Positions 40,797-49,877 are shown, counted from the stretch's first letter. The stretch is DNA of 64,000 bases from Rhodoblastus sp. (GCF_019449565.1 NZ_JAGRPM010000057.1:62001-126000); one strand, 5' to 3'. Notes: generated by a model not told the origin, from the letters alone. A program made the numbers and translations.

Positions 40797-41906
40797 ATGA
40801 CGGATCGCTTTCTGTTCGAGATTTTCTCTTTTCCGGTCACGGCCTATGAGCTTGCGGCGGCGGTCGCGTTCTTCGCGCTATTCGCCCTCGCCTTGGTCGC
40901 GCGCGGCGGCCGGCGCGCCCATACCGAAGCGCAAATGACCGAACTCGTCCGCGCCCATGCCGAAATGGCCGGACGGTTGCAAACCTTCGCCGAAATCCTC
41001 GGCGGACGGCAGGCGGACTTCGCGCGCGCCGTAGGAGAAAAGCTGGATTCCTCGGCCCATCGCGTCAATGAAAGGCTTGAGACCTCCGCCCGCGCCACAT
41101 TCGTCAATTTGAGCGCGCTGAACGAGCGGCTGGCCTTGATCGATTCCGCGCAGGCGCGGCTTGCCGGCCTGACGCAGGAAGTCGTCGGCCTCAAGGACAT
41201 TCTCGCCAACAAGCAGACGCGCGGCGCCTTCGGCCAGGGCCGAATGGAGGCGATCATCCGCGACGCCCTGCCCGCCAACGCCTTCGCCTTCCAGCACACG
41301 CTCTCGACCGGAGCGCGGCCCGATTGCGCGCTGAAACTGCCGGGCGACGATAAGATTCTCGCGCTCGACGCCAAATTCCCGCTCGAAGCCTTCACCGCCC
41401 TGAAGGACGCCGGAGATGAGGCCGCGCGAAAGGTTGCGCAAGCGCGCGTGCGCGCGGATCTCGGCAAGCATATCAAGGATATTTCCGAGCGTTACCTCCT
41501 TCCCGGCGAGACGCAGGACGTGGCGATCTTGTTCGTGCCGTCGGAATCGCTGTTCGCCGAACTGCACGAAGCTTTCGACGACGTGATCCAGAAGGCGCAT
41601 CGCGCCCGGGTGCTGATCGTATCGCCCTCGCTGCTGCTGATGGCCATTCAGGTGTTGCAGGCGCTGGTCCGCGACGCGCTGGTGCGCGATCAGGCCCATG
41701 TGATTCAGGCCCAGACGCGCAAGCTGGTCGAAGACGTCTCGCGACTGCGCCAGCGCGTGCTGAAGCTCGACGGCCATTTCCGCCAGACGCAGGAAGACGT
41801 CGCCGCGATCCTGACCTCATCGGAAAAGATTGCCCGGACGGGCGAACGCATTGACCGGATCGATTTCGCCAGCGACAAGCCGGATATCCTGACCGCCGCG
41901 CAATGA
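40797..41906 (+). CDS. rmuC: DNA recombination protein RmuC
   Basis: RmuC (369 residues) has an N-terminal membrane segment (LAAAVAFFALFALALVARGG), a coiled-coil region, and the PD-(D/E)XK-like RmuC domain. That domain contains GRMEAIIRDALPANAFAFQH (in parts) and ILALDAKFPLEAF, with VAILFVPSESLFAEL further on. It is implicated in limiting inverted-repeat recombination. I preferred the ATG at 40797 over 40755, because the added residues MFYFCSLIPVLDVA show no conservation I recognise. Confidence 0.92.
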   Translation: MTDRFLFEIFSFPVTAYELAAAVAFFALFALALVARGGRRAHTEAQMTELVRAHAEMAGRLQTFAEILGGRQADFARAVGEKLDSSAHRVNERLETSARATFVNLSALNERLALIDSAQARLAGLTQEVVGLKDILANKQTRGAFGQGRMEAIIRDALPANAFAFQHTLSTGARPDCALKLPGDDKILALDAKFPLEAFTALKDAGDEAARKVAQARVRADLGKHIKDISERYLLPGETQDVAILFVPSESLFAELHEAFDDVIQKAHRARVLIVSPSLLLMAIQVLQALVRDALVRDQAHVIQAQTRKLVEDVSRLRQRVLKLDGHFRQTQEDVAAILTSSEKIARTGERIDRIDFASDKPDILTAAQ

Positions 41907-41915
41907 TGCGCCGGC

Positions 41916-42581
41916 TTAGCTCGCGTCGTCGTCGAGCAATCCCTGTCGCAACGCCAGGCGCACCAGTTCGATATCCGAATGAACGCCAAGCTTGTCCCTG
42001 ATCTGATAACGCGTATTGGCCACGGTCTTGGGGCTGACATGGAGCGTTTCGGCGACCTGTTCGGTCGATTTGCCTATCAGGAGCAGGCGCAGGATTTCGA
42101 ACTCCCGCGACGTCAGGCGATCGAAGGGGCTGGCGCCTTCATGGGCCCATTCCTGCGCCCAGTCCTGCGCAAGCTCATGGTCGATGTCCGGGCTGAAAGC
42201 GATGCGGCCTCGCAGAATGTCGAACACAGCGGCGAGAAGAACCTCAGGCGCGCTGCTCTTGGTGACATAGCCTCGCGCCCCGGCCCGGACCGCCTGCCGC
42301 GCACGGATGGCGCTGAGATGCATGGTGAAGACGAGAATGCGGGCGTCCGGGTCCCATTGCCGGATGCGTTTGATCGCCTCGATCCCGCCGATGCCGGACA
42401 TGGAAAGATCCATGATCACGAGATCGGGACGCGCGCTCTTGTAAAGGCGATAAGCCTCGGCGCCGTCCGCGGCTTCGGCCACGACGGTCAGGCCGCGCTG
42501 CTTTTGCAGCAAGGCGCGATAACCCTCGCGGACGACCGCGTGATCGTCCACCAGCATGATTTTGACGCCTTCCCCGCTCAT
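41916..42581 (-). CDS. LuxR/NarL-type response regulator (UhpA-like)
   Basis: This 221-residue response regulator has a receiver domain (VDDHAVVREG, phosphorylation site D58 in LVIMDLSMSG) and a C-terminal LuxR helix-turn-helix (LTSREFEILRLLLIGKSTEQVAETLHVSPKTV, in parts). It is encoded with the adjacent UhpB-type kinase by a 4-nt overlap, and the two form one two-component system. An obvious candidate target is the divergent secreted-protein gene at 44178, but this is inference. Confidence 0.92.
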   Translation of the reverse strand: MSGEGVKIMLVDDHAVVREGYRALLQKQRGLTVVAEAADGAEAYRLYKSARPDLVIMDLSMSGIGGIEAIKRIRQWDPDARILVFTMHLSAIRARQAVRAGARGYVTKSSAPEVLLAAVFDILRGRIAFSPDIDHELAQDWAQEWAHEGASPFDRLTSREFEILRLLLIGKSTEQVAETLHVSPKTVANTRYQIRDKLGVHSDIELVRLALRQGLLDDDAS

Positions 42582-43981
42582 GAGACGCTCCCGACGCGCG
42601 AGGCCGTTGGATCCCGCGCCGGCGCAGGAATCGAAACGCGGAGAATCAGCCCGGTCGGAGCGCCCGGCTCGAATGTCAGCCGTCCATCCAGCGCAGCGAC
42701 CCGCTCCCTGATGCCGACAAGGCCCAGCCCTGGACCGGCTGAAAGACTATCCAGATCGGCCCCGCCGTCATCCGTCACGCTCATTTCCAGCGCGGTCGCG
42801 CCGCCCTCCGTTTGCCGCCAGGCGAGGCGCAACTCCACATTCCGGGCGCCGGCATGTTTGGCCGCGTTGGTCATCGCTTCTTGCGCGACGCGATAGAGAT
42901 TGGCGCACAGGAAGGGCGGCAGCTCGTCCAGACTCTCCGTCGCCACGAAGGCGAATCGCGTGGCCCCGCCACGTCGATTCCAGCCCGCGACGAGGCGGTC
43001 GAGACTCGCCGTGAGGCCGATTTCATCCAGCTCGGGCGGCCGCAGCCGCGTCAGCGCGCTGCGGAGCGATTCCATCATATGCGCAGTCGTTCTGGCGATG
43101 CTGTCGGATTCGGGGACAAGCGCCGGACATTCGGCGCGCGCCGTCTGCCCGATCGAGGCGGCCACTGCGCCGATCGCGGCGAGACATTGGCCGAATTCGT
43201 CATGCAGGTCGCGCGCAAGCCGGCGGCGCTCCTCATCCTGCACGACGATAAGCCTTCGGGTCAGTTCGCGCCGCTCCGCCAGCGTTGTCTCCAGCTTTTC
43301 CGCCAGCCCGTTGAACACCGCCCGGATTGCCGACAGTTCCGCGAGATCGAAGGCAGGAAGCCGGGCCGCGAGGTCGCCGGCCGCGAGTCGCTCAAGCCCG
43401 GTCTGAATCATGCGCGTCGGACGCAACGCGCGCGCAAGGGCGGCGTAAACCAGAAGACAGAGCACTGACATGGTCGCTGCCATCAAGGCCAGAAACCGGG
43501 TTGTCTCGCGCCACATCGCGGCGATCTGGCTTGAAGGCTCAAAAGCCGCGCCAGCCGCGCCCATCGGACGGCCCTCAAAGGAGATCGGCTGCGAGATCTC
43601 GGCGCCGGGATCGAACAGCCGGCGGCAAAGCCAGTCGAAGGGCGCGGGCGCCTTCTGTGACGCCGACCCGCCGCAAAAGCTTTGCCGAACTTCGCCCGCT
43701 TCGTCGCGATAGGAGATGCATAGCCCGGGCGACATCACCGAAGCGGCGATTCGCTGGAGATCGGGAAAGGCGTCTCGCGCCGGCCTGACCCAGTGCGCTT
43801 GCCCAAGCTGCAAGGTCAAATCCTTGGCCACGACTTCCGCGACCGCCCTTAGCTGCGCGCGCGCAGTCCTGTCGCCGTCGAAAAGCAGAAAAGCAAAGGC
43901 CGCGACGAGGCAGAACGCCGACAGCGCCGCCACGCGCAAGGCCAGCCGCAGCTTGAGGTCGATTTTCGTCAGCAAGGGCAT
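42578..43981 (-). CDS. UhpB/NarX-type sensor histidine kinase
   Basis: This 467-residue kinase has a membrane helix at about 15-33 and a periplasmic sensor region of about 125 residues with three cysteines (C88, C103, C119). A second helix at about 164-185, a HAMP linker, a HisKA_3 dimerisation domain with H260 in RRLARDLHDEFGQCLA, and an HATPase domain follow. The ATPase segment has AMTNAAKHAGARNVEL and GLGLVGIRERVAALDG. The ligand is unknown. It overlaps its cognate regulator by 4 nt and diverges from the DUF2380-like gene. Confidence 0.9.
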   Translation of the reverse strand: MPLLTKIDLKLRLALRVAALSAFCLVAAFAFLLFDGDRTARAQLRAVAEVVAKDLTLQLGQAHWVRPARDAFPDLQRIAASVMSPGLCISYRDEAGEVRQSFCGGSASQKAPAPFDWLCRRLFDPGAEISQPISFEGRPMGAAGAAFEPSSQIAAMWRETTRFLALMAATMSVLCLLVYAALARALRPTRMIQTGLERLAAGDLAARLPAFDLAELSAIRAVFNGLAEKLETTLAERRELTRRLIVVQDEERRRLARDLHDEFGQCLAAIGAVAASIGQTARAECPALVPESDSIARTTAHMMESLRSALTRLRPPELDEIGLTASLDRLVAGWNRRGGATRFAFVATESLDELPPFLCANLYRVAQEAMTNAAKHAGARNVELRLAWRQTEGGATALEMSVTDDGGADLDSLSAGPGLGLVGIRERVAALDGRLTFEPGAPTGLILRVSIPAPARDPTASRVGSVS

Positions 43982-44177
43982 CGACAGCGCGCCAGGGAAG
44001 CGGCGCTTCGCGCCGGGATGAGCGGCATTAAGCGGCAGAAGCGACGCCTTGGGAAGCGATGGAGAAAAGATCGGGAAATTTGCCCGGCGCCGGTCGGGCG
44101 ATTCGCCGTTTCACGCGCCGGACGGGCGTGAAACCATGGCTGGACTTTCGCAATCGCCGCCGCAAAGGAAACGCCAG

Positions 44178-45134
44178 ATGCGCTCCACTCCGTTTTTTTT
44201 CGCCGCGCTCTCGCTCTGCGCCTCGGCCGCTGCGCTCCACTCGGCGCCGCGCGAGCCCATAGCGACAGCGGTTCTCGATCTTGATTACGTCGACACTTCT
44301 GGCGAGAGCAAGGACCAGACGACGGAGCACGCCAGACGCCTGCGCGAATTCACCGAAGCTCTGGGCCGCGACCTCGCGGCGAGCGGCAAATATCGCATCG
44401 TCCCGATGGCCTGCGGCGCGCGGCCCTGTTCCTCGCGCGACGCCATGGACGAACTGCAAAGCGCGGCCCGCGCGGCGGGCGCCCGGCTCGTGGTTTTGGG
44501 CGGCGTGCACAAGATGAGCACTCTGGTGCAATGGGCCAAGATCAAGATCGCCGACATGGAGGCCGACCGCATCATCCTCGACCGCCTGCTCAGCTTTCGC
44601 GGCGACAATGACGACTCCTGGCGCAGGGCGGAAAGTTTTGTCGCCGCCGACATCGCCGCCCTTTCGCCCGACGCGAAAGGCGCCGAAGCGCAGCCCAAAA
44701 AACTCGCCGTTTTCGATTTCGAACTACAGGATTTCAGCGGCGGGGCCGGGATCATCGCCGAAAGCGCCGACGATTCCCAGCAATTGAGGCGCGCGACACA
44801 GGCCGCGCGAAAACTGATCGCCGGATCGGAACGCTATGCGCTGGTGGACGTCGCCAGCGCGGAGGACCAGCCGGTGAAAGCGCATGAATTGCGCCAGTGC
44901 GACGGCTGCGACGCTCCCATCGCATTGAAGCTCGGGGCGGACCAATCCCTCGTCGGGATCGTGACGCGCATCACCCGGACCGATTATGCGGTGACCTTTC
45001 GCCTGCGCGACGCGCGGACCGGCGAACTGATCTCGGTCGGGCAGACCGACCTGCGCATTGGCGCGAATTATTCCTGGGATCGCGGCGCGTCCTGGCTGAT
45101 CGAAAAGCGGCTGCTGGCGAAGCAAGGCCCATGA
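44178..45134 (+). CDS. Secreted protein with two tandem DUF2380-like domains
   Basis: This 318-residue protein begins with a Sec signal (FFFAALSLCASAAALHSAP). Two similar halves follow. The first spans about residues 27-165 (IATAVLDLDYVDTSGESKD, MACGARPCSSRDA) and the second about 175-316 (KLAVFDFELQDFSGG, LRQCDGCDAPIAL). Each half opens with a beta strand of V-x-D-[LF]-x-[LY] type and has a two-cysteine motif before a D/A-rich segment. I recognise the pattern of the DUF2380/DUF3280 secreted family. Function is unknown. The ATG at 44178, after AAGGAAA, was chosen to fit the signal. It is divergent from the two-component genes. Confidence 0.72.
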   Translation: MRSTPFFFAALSLCASAAALHSAPREPIATAVLDLDYVDTSGESKDQTTEHARRLREFTEALGRDLAASGKYRIVPMACGARPCSSRDAMDELQSAARAAGARLVVLGGVHKMSTLVQWAKIKIADMEADRIILDRLLSFRGDNDDSWRRAESFVAADIAALSPDAKGAEAQPKKLAVFDFELQDFSGGAGIIAESADDSQQLRRATQAARKLIAGSERYALVDVASAEDQPVKAHELRQCDGCDAPIALKLGADQSLVGIVTRITRTDYAVTFRLRDARTGELISVGQTDLRIGANYSWDRGASWLIEKRLLAKQGP

Positions 45135-45153
45135 GCGCGCGCGGGTCGCGACG

Positions 45154-45759
45154 TCAGAGGTCCGTACGGCTCCTCAGCGCCGCCGCGAGCGTGCCTTCGT
45201 CAAGATAATCCAGTTCGCCGCCGACCGGCACGCCATGGGCGAGGCGGGTGCATTTGACGTGGAAGGGGCTGAGCAATTCGGTGATGTAATGGGCCGTGGT
45301 CTGGCCGTCGACCGTGGCGTTGACGGCGAGAATGACCTCCCTGACGCCGCCTTCGGCGACGCGGCCGACCAGCTTGCCGATGTTCAGATCGTCCGGCCCG
45401 ATCCCGTCGAGCGGCGAGAGCGCGCCGCCGAGGACATGATATTGCGCGCTGAGAACCCCAGCACGCTCCAGCGCCCAGAGGTCGCCCACCGTCTCGACCA
45501 CCACGATCACGCCCCCGTCGCGGCGCGTGTCGGCGCAGATGCAGCAGGGGTCGGTGGTGTCGACATTGCCGCAGACCGAACAGGTGACGATTTTTTCCTT
45601 GGCCACGCGCATGGCTTCCGCCAGCGGGCCAAGCAGTTCCTCGCGCTTGCGGATCAGATGCAGCGCGGCGCGCCGCGCCGAACGCGGCCCCAGCCCCGGC
45701 AGCCGGGCGAGCAATTGAATCAGCCGCTCGATTTCCGGCCCGGCGATACGTTCAGCCAT
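45154..45759 (-). CDS. recR: Recombination mediator RecR
   Basis: RecR (201 residues) acts with RecF and RecO in gap repair. The N-terminal helix-hairpin-helix [20 protein letters not shown] is followed by the four-cysteine zinc motif [16 protein letters not shown]. The Toprim domain starts [18 protein letters not shown], and the C-terminal Walker-like part includes THYITELL. It lies downstream of dnaX-ybaB, the classic order, though a 119-nt gap with a repeat element separates it from ybaB. Confidence 0.96.
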   Translation of the reverse strand: MAERIAGPEIERLIQLLARLPGLGPRSARRAALHLIRKREELLGPLAEAMRVAKEKIVTCSVCGNVDTTDPCCICADTRRDGGVIVVVETVGDLWALERAGVLSAQYHVLGGALSPLDGIGPDDLNIGKLVGRVAEGGVREVILAVNATVDGQTTAHYITELLSPFHVKCTRLAHGVPVGGELDYLDEGTLAAALRSRTDL

Positions 45760-45796
45760 GAAATAATTCCGAGACGCCCGAGCCGCAAAGCCCCCC

Positions 45797-45850
45797 GCGC
45801 CCGAAGGGCGCTAGGAGCGACCGCGACGCCGAGCCAGTGCGAGGGGCGCC
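45797..45850. repeat. Intergenic repeat element, copy B
   Basis: A 6-bp hairpin GCGCCC-GAA-GGGCGC (45797-45811) leads into CTAGGAGCGACCGCGAC (45811-45827) and GCGAGGGGC (45839-45847). These parts and their order match the element at 34293-34396, which carries an insertion. Confidence 0.55.
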
Positions 45851-45873
45851 TTCCGCGCAAAAGCGCGGAAGGC
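45850..45873 (-). terminator. Hairpin downstream of ybaB
   Basis: A perfect 10-bp inverted repeat CCTTCCGCGC-AAAA-GCGCGGAAGG lies 5 nt beyond the ybaB stop. No T-run follows on the minus strand, so it may pause or stabilise rather than terminate. Confidence 0.5.
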
Positions 45874-45878
45874 AACAA

Positions 45879-46199
45879 TTAGAAAGGCAGCTTCATGCCC
45901 GGCGGCAGGCCGAGACCGGCGGTCATGCCCTTCATTTTTTCTTCGAGCAGACCTTCCGCCTTGCGGCGGGCGTCGGCATGGGCCGCGACGATCAGGTCTT
46001 CGAGAATTTCCTTCTCGTCTTCCTTCAGCAGCGACGGATCGATGGCGAGGGCCTGCAAGGCGCCCTTGGCCGTCAGCGTGACCTTCACCAGACCGCCGCC
46101 CGCCAGACCCTCGACGGTAATATTGTCGAGTTCGGCCTGCATCTCGGCCATTTTAGCCTGCATGGCGCCGGCCTTTTTCATCAAGCCCATGATGTCCAT
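45879..46199 (-). CDS. ybaB: Nucleoid-associated protein YbaB/EbfC
   Basis: This 106-residue YbaB/EbfC family protein starts MDIMGLMKKAGAMQAKMAEM and contains the conserved GLVKVTLTAKGALQALAIDPSL (in parts). The family forms dimers that bind DNA without strong sequence specificity. It immediately follows dnaX (the dnaX stop is one base upstream of its ATG), so the two are translationally coupled. The conserved dnaX-ybaB-recR order supports the call. Confidence 0.95.
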   Translation of the reverse strand: MDIMGLMKKAGAMQAKMAEMQAELDNITVEGLAGGGLVKVTLTAKGALQALAIDPSLLKEDEKEILEDLIVAAHADARRKAEGLLEEKMKGMTAGLGLPPGMKLPF

Positions 46200-48068
46200 T
46201 CAGAAATCCTCTTCTTCGGATTCGTCGTTATAGGCCAAGTCTTCATGCGCCAAGTCTTCGACCGACGCCGGCGCAACCGCGAAAGGCTCTGGCTCAGCCT
46301 CGCTGCCGCGCACCGCGACGACCACGGCGCCAGGAAAAAGATCGAGCGCCGCGCGCACCAACGGATGCGCCTGCACGCCGATTCGCTTCTCATCTTCCCT
46401 GGCGGCGGCCTGTTCGAGCAGGCTCGGCGCGCCGGGCGCGGAGGACAAAGCCACCATCCAGCGCTGCCCGGTCCAGTCCTGCAATTTGCGGGTCAGATTG
46501 GCCGCAAGGCCGGGCGAACCGCCGGGCGCGAGCGAAAACTCCAGCACGCCGGGTTCGAACCGCACCAGACGCACGTCGCGCTCCAGCGCGGCCTTGATCT
46601 GAATGTCGCGTTTCTCGGCGGCCAAAGCCAGAAGCTCGGCGAAGGATTTGATCGCCAGCACGGGCGCGCCCGTCGCGGGAGCCGGGGCGGAAGCCTGGGA
46701 CGGCGATGGCGCCGCCTGCGCGGCGGCCAAACGCGGCGCGGCGCGCAAAGCGGCGCCCGGACCCGGCCCGGACGGCGACGGCGCGCCCCGCGAGGGCCCA
46801 GACGAAGACCCGCCCGACGGCGCCGCGTTAAAATTTTTCAGCGCCTCTTCGGGCGTCGGCAGATCGGCGGCATAGGCGAGACGCACCAGAACCATATCGG
46901 CGGCGGGCAGCGGACGCGGAGAGTCCTTCACCTCCTCGACGCCCTTGAGCAGGATCTGCCATGCGCGGGATAGCACGGCCATCGAGAGGTTCTGCGCGAA
47001 AAAGCCGCCGCGCTCGCGCTCGACCTGGGTCGCGGACGGGTCCATCACCCCCGGCGCGACCTTGGTCTTGGTCACGAAATGGACGAAGGCGGCGAGATCA
47101 ATCAGGACCTGTCCCGGATCGGCGCCGGCGTCATACTGGTCCTTGAGATTGGCCAGCGCGGCGGCGACATCGCCCCGCATCAACGCCTCGAACAGGTCGA
47201 TGACGCGGGCGCGATCGGCGAGGCCCAGCATGAGACGCAGATTTTCCACTCCGATCGGCGCGCCCGCCCCGTGGGCGATGGCCTGATCGAGCAGCGACAG
47301 CGAATCGCGCACCGAGCCCTCGGAGGCGCGGGCGATCAGCGCGAGGGAATCATGGTCGATCTCGACCTTTTCCTTGTCGCAGATATTGGCGAGATGGCGG
47401 ACCAAAGCCTCGGACTCGACCCGGCGCAGGTCAAAGCGCAGGCAGCGCGAGCGCACCGTGACTGGGACTTTCTCGATTTCCGTGGTCGCGAACAGGAATT
47501 TGACGTGCTCGGGCGGCTCTTCCAGCGTCTTCAACAGACCGTTGAAGGCGGACTTGGACAGCATGTGCACTTCGTCGATGATATAGACCTTGGTCCGCGC
47601 CATCACCGGCTTGTAGCGCGCGCTTTCGACGATCTCGCGCACGTCGTCAATGCTGGTGTGGGAGGCGGCGTCCATTTCGATCACGTCGATATGGCGCGAT
47701 TCCATGATCGCCTGGCAATGCACGCCCAGCTCGTCCATGTGGATGGTGGGCCGGTCGATGGCGGGCCGTCCATCGCGCGCCGGCAATTGGTAATTGAAGG
47801 CGCGGGCGAGAATGCGCGCGGTGGTCGTCTTGCCGACGCCGCGCACGCCGGTGAGCATATAGGCCTGATGAATGCGGCCGAGATCGAAGGCGTTGGAAAG
47901 GGTGCGGACCATCGGCTCCTGGCCGATCAGATCCTCGAACCGCGAGGGGCGATATTTGCGCGCCAGCACGCGATAGACGTTTTGCGCGCCTGATTGCGGC
48001 TGCAGCGCGTCGGGAAACAGGCCCTCGGCCGCGCTTTCGCTTTGATTTGGCGCGGAATCGTCGATCAT
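46200..48068 (-). CDS. dnaX: DNA polymerase III gamma/tau subunit DnaX
   Basis: DnaX (622 residues from ATG 48068) is the clamp-loader ATPase. Walker A is GVRGVGKT at 74-81 and the core motifs LTGVRGVGKTTTARILARAF and IDEVHMLSKSAFNGLLKTLEE are present (in parts). The zinc-module cysteines are largely lost: only C118 remains in LGVHCQAIMESRH, a trait I associate with rhizobial DnaX. A Pro/Ala/Ser linker separates the ATPase part from the C-terminal tau region. A TTG start at 48110 is possible but weaker. Confidence 0.95.
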   Translation of the reverse strand: MIDDSAPNQSESAAEGLFPDALQPQSGAQNVYRVLARKYRPSRFEDLIGQEPMVRTLSNAFDLGRIHQAYMLTGVRGVGKTTTARILARAFNYQLPARDGRPAIDRPTIHMDELGVHCQAIMESRHIDVIEMDAASHTSIDDVREIVESARYKPVMARTKVYIIDEVHMLSKSAFNGLLKTLEEPPEHVKFLFATTEIEKVPVTVRSRCLRFDLRRVESEALVRHLANICDKEKVEIDHDSLALIARASEGSVRDSLSLLDQAIAHGAGAPIGVENLRLMLGLADRARVIDLFEALMRGDVAAALANLKDQYDAGADPGQVLIDLAAFVHFVTKTKVAPGVMDPSATQVERERGGFFAQNLSMAVLSRAWQILLKGVEEVKDSPRPLPAADMVLVRLAYAADLPTPEEALKNFNAAPSGGSSSGPSRGAPSPSGPGPGAALRAAPRLAAAQAAPSPSQASAPAPATGAPVLAIKSFAELLALAAEKRDIQIKAALERDVRLVRFEPGVLEFSLAPGGSPGLAANLTRKLQDWTGQRWMVALSSAPGAPSLLEQAAAREDEKRIGVQAHPLVRAALDLFPGAVVVAVRGSEAEPEPFAVAPASVEDLAHEDLAYNDESEEEDF

Positions 48069-48120
48069 CGAACCGCCGAATGCAGGCGCCAGCGGTCGTC
48101 GGGCGCGCAAATCTGATAAG

Positions 48121-48216
48121 TGGGAGGCTGGACGAAGACCCGCCCGTTCTCGTTAGGGCTGCTTCCTTCCGGACCTGACCCGGTTGGCGAGTGGAACGTC
48201 CACCGCCAACCTCCCG
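48121..48216 (-). ncRNA. ffs: Signal recognition particle RNA (small bacterial type, 4.5S)
   Basis: The minus strand contains the SRP RNA apical-loop signature GGTCAGGTCCGGAAGGAAGC, followed by AGCCC. The outer ends GGGAGGTTGG (from about 48215) and CCAGCCTCCC (to about 48121) pair to close a single long hairpin of about 96 nt. It lies just upstream of dnaX in the same direction, the usual alphaproteobacterial position. Exact ends are estimated. Confidence 0.95.
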
Positions 48217-48314
48217 GCGCTTATTTGGACCATGACGGGCGTTTGCGCAAGAGGGGGCGGCGCCTTGTCTCGATGCGGCGAAGGCGCTACCCACGATCGG
48301 GAAAGGGAGGCCGG

Positions 48315-48734
48315 ATGAATTTTGCCCTTGATCCTCGCCTCGCCGCCGATAGTTTTTCTGTTGGCGAGCTTGAGCTGTGCCGTGTCTTGCTCATGAACGA
48401 CAGCCGTTATCCCTGGCTGATCCTCGTTCCACGCCGCGACGGCCTGTCCGAAATCCACGATCTTTCGCCACGTGAGCGCGCGCTTCTGATCGAGGAGGCG
48501 TCTTTCGCGGGCGCGCGCCTCAAGGCGCTGAGCGGGGCGAAAAAGATCAACACTGGCGCTCTCGGCAATATGGTCGCGCAATTGCACGTCCATGTCGTGG
48601 CGCGTTTCGAGGGCGATTTCGCCTGGCCCGGACCGGTCTGGGGCGCCGGCAAGCCCGAAGCCTATACGCCCGCAGCGGCGGAAGAACGCCTCGCCGCCTT
48701 GCGCGCCGCCCTTGGCTTGGACCGCCCGGCATGA
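48315..48734 (+). CDS. HIT family protein
   Basis: This 139-residue histidine-triad protein contains LGNMVAQLHVHVVARFEGD, the HIT active-site region. Two of the three motif histidines are present (HVHVV), and the third position is Val. This QLHVHVxAR variant is common in one proteobacterial branch and probably still binds nucleotides, but catalysis needs testing. GGGAGG lies just upstream of the ATG at 48315. It overlaps nudC by 4 nt, hinting at shared nucleotide-pool functions. Confidence 0.87.
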   Translation: MNFALDPRLAADSFSVGELELCRVLLMNDSRYPWLILVPRRDGLSEIHDLSPRERALLIEEASFAGARLKALSGAKKINTGALGNMVAQLHVHVVARFEGDFAWPGPVWGAGKPEAYTPAAAEERLAALRAALGLDRPA

Positions 48735-49729
48735 GCGCCTATGACATCGTGGTCGGCTTCGCCGGAAATCCGCTCAATCGGCTGTCGCTGGGACGCGAGG
48801 ACCGACAGCTGTTCGCCGAACTGACCGCTGCGCCTAGCGCCCGCGCCGTGGTCTTCGTGCAAGCCATGCCCGTCTTGCGCCTGGAGGGCGAAACGCTCTC
48901 AGCGCTGCATAGGCTGGACGAGGCGCGGGCTTTCGGCCCGGCGCAGGAGGAGGTTCTGCTCGGGCGCGACGAATCGGGGCCGGTCTTCGCCCTGCTGCTG
49001 CCCGACGACGCCGCCCGCGCCGAAGCGCCCTATGACGAAGCCTCCTTCACCGACCAGCGCCGCCTGATCCTGCCCGCCCGGCCCGACCTGCAAATTCGCG
49101 ACCTGCGCCCGCTCGCCAATAAACAAAGCCTTTCACGCGGCGAAATCGCCATTCTGGCCCAAGCCAAGGCGATTTTGCATTATCACGCAGCGCATCGCTT
49201 CTGCGCGCGTTGCGGCGCGCCGACCCAAGCGGCGCAGGGCGGTTGGCGGCGCGATTGCGAGGCCTGCGCGGCCCAGCATTTTCCCCGCACCGATCCCGTG
49301 GCGATCATGATGGTCGAGCATGGCGATTCCTGTCTGCTCGGCCGCCAGACGCGCTTTCCCGAAGGCATGTATTCCTGCCTCGCGGGCTTTGTCGAAGCCG
49401 GCGAGACGCTGGAGGAAGCCGTGCGCCGCGAGGTGATGGAAGAGGCCGGAATAGCTGTCGGCGCGGTGCGCTATGTCGCGTCGCAGCCTTGGCCCTTCCC
49501 GGCGTCGCTGATGATCGGCTGCCGGGCGCAGGCTCTTTCGCGCGAGATTGTCATCGATCGGGACGAGCTGGAGGATTGCCGCTGGTTCAGCCGCGCCGAA
49601 GCCCGCGCCATGATCGAACAGCGCCATGAGCAGGGTTTTTTCGCACCCAATTCGATCGCCATCGCGCGGACCTTGCTCGAGCATTGGCTTTCTACGGGCG
49701 AGGCGAGCGGCAAGGCCGCGCGCCCGTGA
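48731..49729 (+). CDS. nudC: NAD(+) diphosphatase / NAD-cap decapping enzyme NudC
   Basis: NudC (332 residues) hydrolyses NAD(H) and removes NAD caps from RNA. The zinc ribbon uses C158, C161, C176 and C179 (FCARCGAP and CEACAAQHFPRTDP). The Nudix box GFVEAGETLEEAVRREVMEEAG occupies about 219-240 (cited in parts), and SQPWPFPASLMIG is the NudC-specific block. The long N-terminal domain is typical. It overlaps the HIT gene by ATGA. Confidence 0.94.
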   Translation: MSAYDIVVGFAGNPLNRLSLGREDRQLFAELTAAPSARAVVFVQAMPVLRLEGETLSALHRLDEARAFGPAQEEVLLGRDESGPVFALLLPDDAARAEAPYDEASFTDQRRLILPARPDLQIRDLRPLANKQSLSRGEIAILAQAKAILHYHAAHRFCARCGAPTQAAQGGWRRDCEACAAQHFPRTDPVAIMMVEHGDSCLLGRQTRFPEGMYSCLAGFVEAGETLEEAVRREVMEEAGIAVGAVRYVASQPWPFPASLMIGCRAQALSREIVIDRDELEDCRWFSRAEARAMIEQRHEQGFFAPNSIAIARTLLEHWLSTGEASGKAARP

Positions 49730-49877
49730 TCTTCGCGCGTCAGCGGTAGAATCGGCGCGGCGCGTCATGGATGCCGCCGACGACCCGCTGCAACTTCTGC
49801 TTGCAGGGACGACCGAAAACGGGAAACGATTGGCTCCAGAATCGCCCCCCAGACCTTGATTTCGGGATGGTCTCGAC

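Noticed and set aside
46540-46575. GGGTTCGAACCGC resembling a tRNA T-loop
   Set aside because: It lies in frame inside dnaX (codons for FEPGV), and no acceptor or anticodon stems can be drawn.
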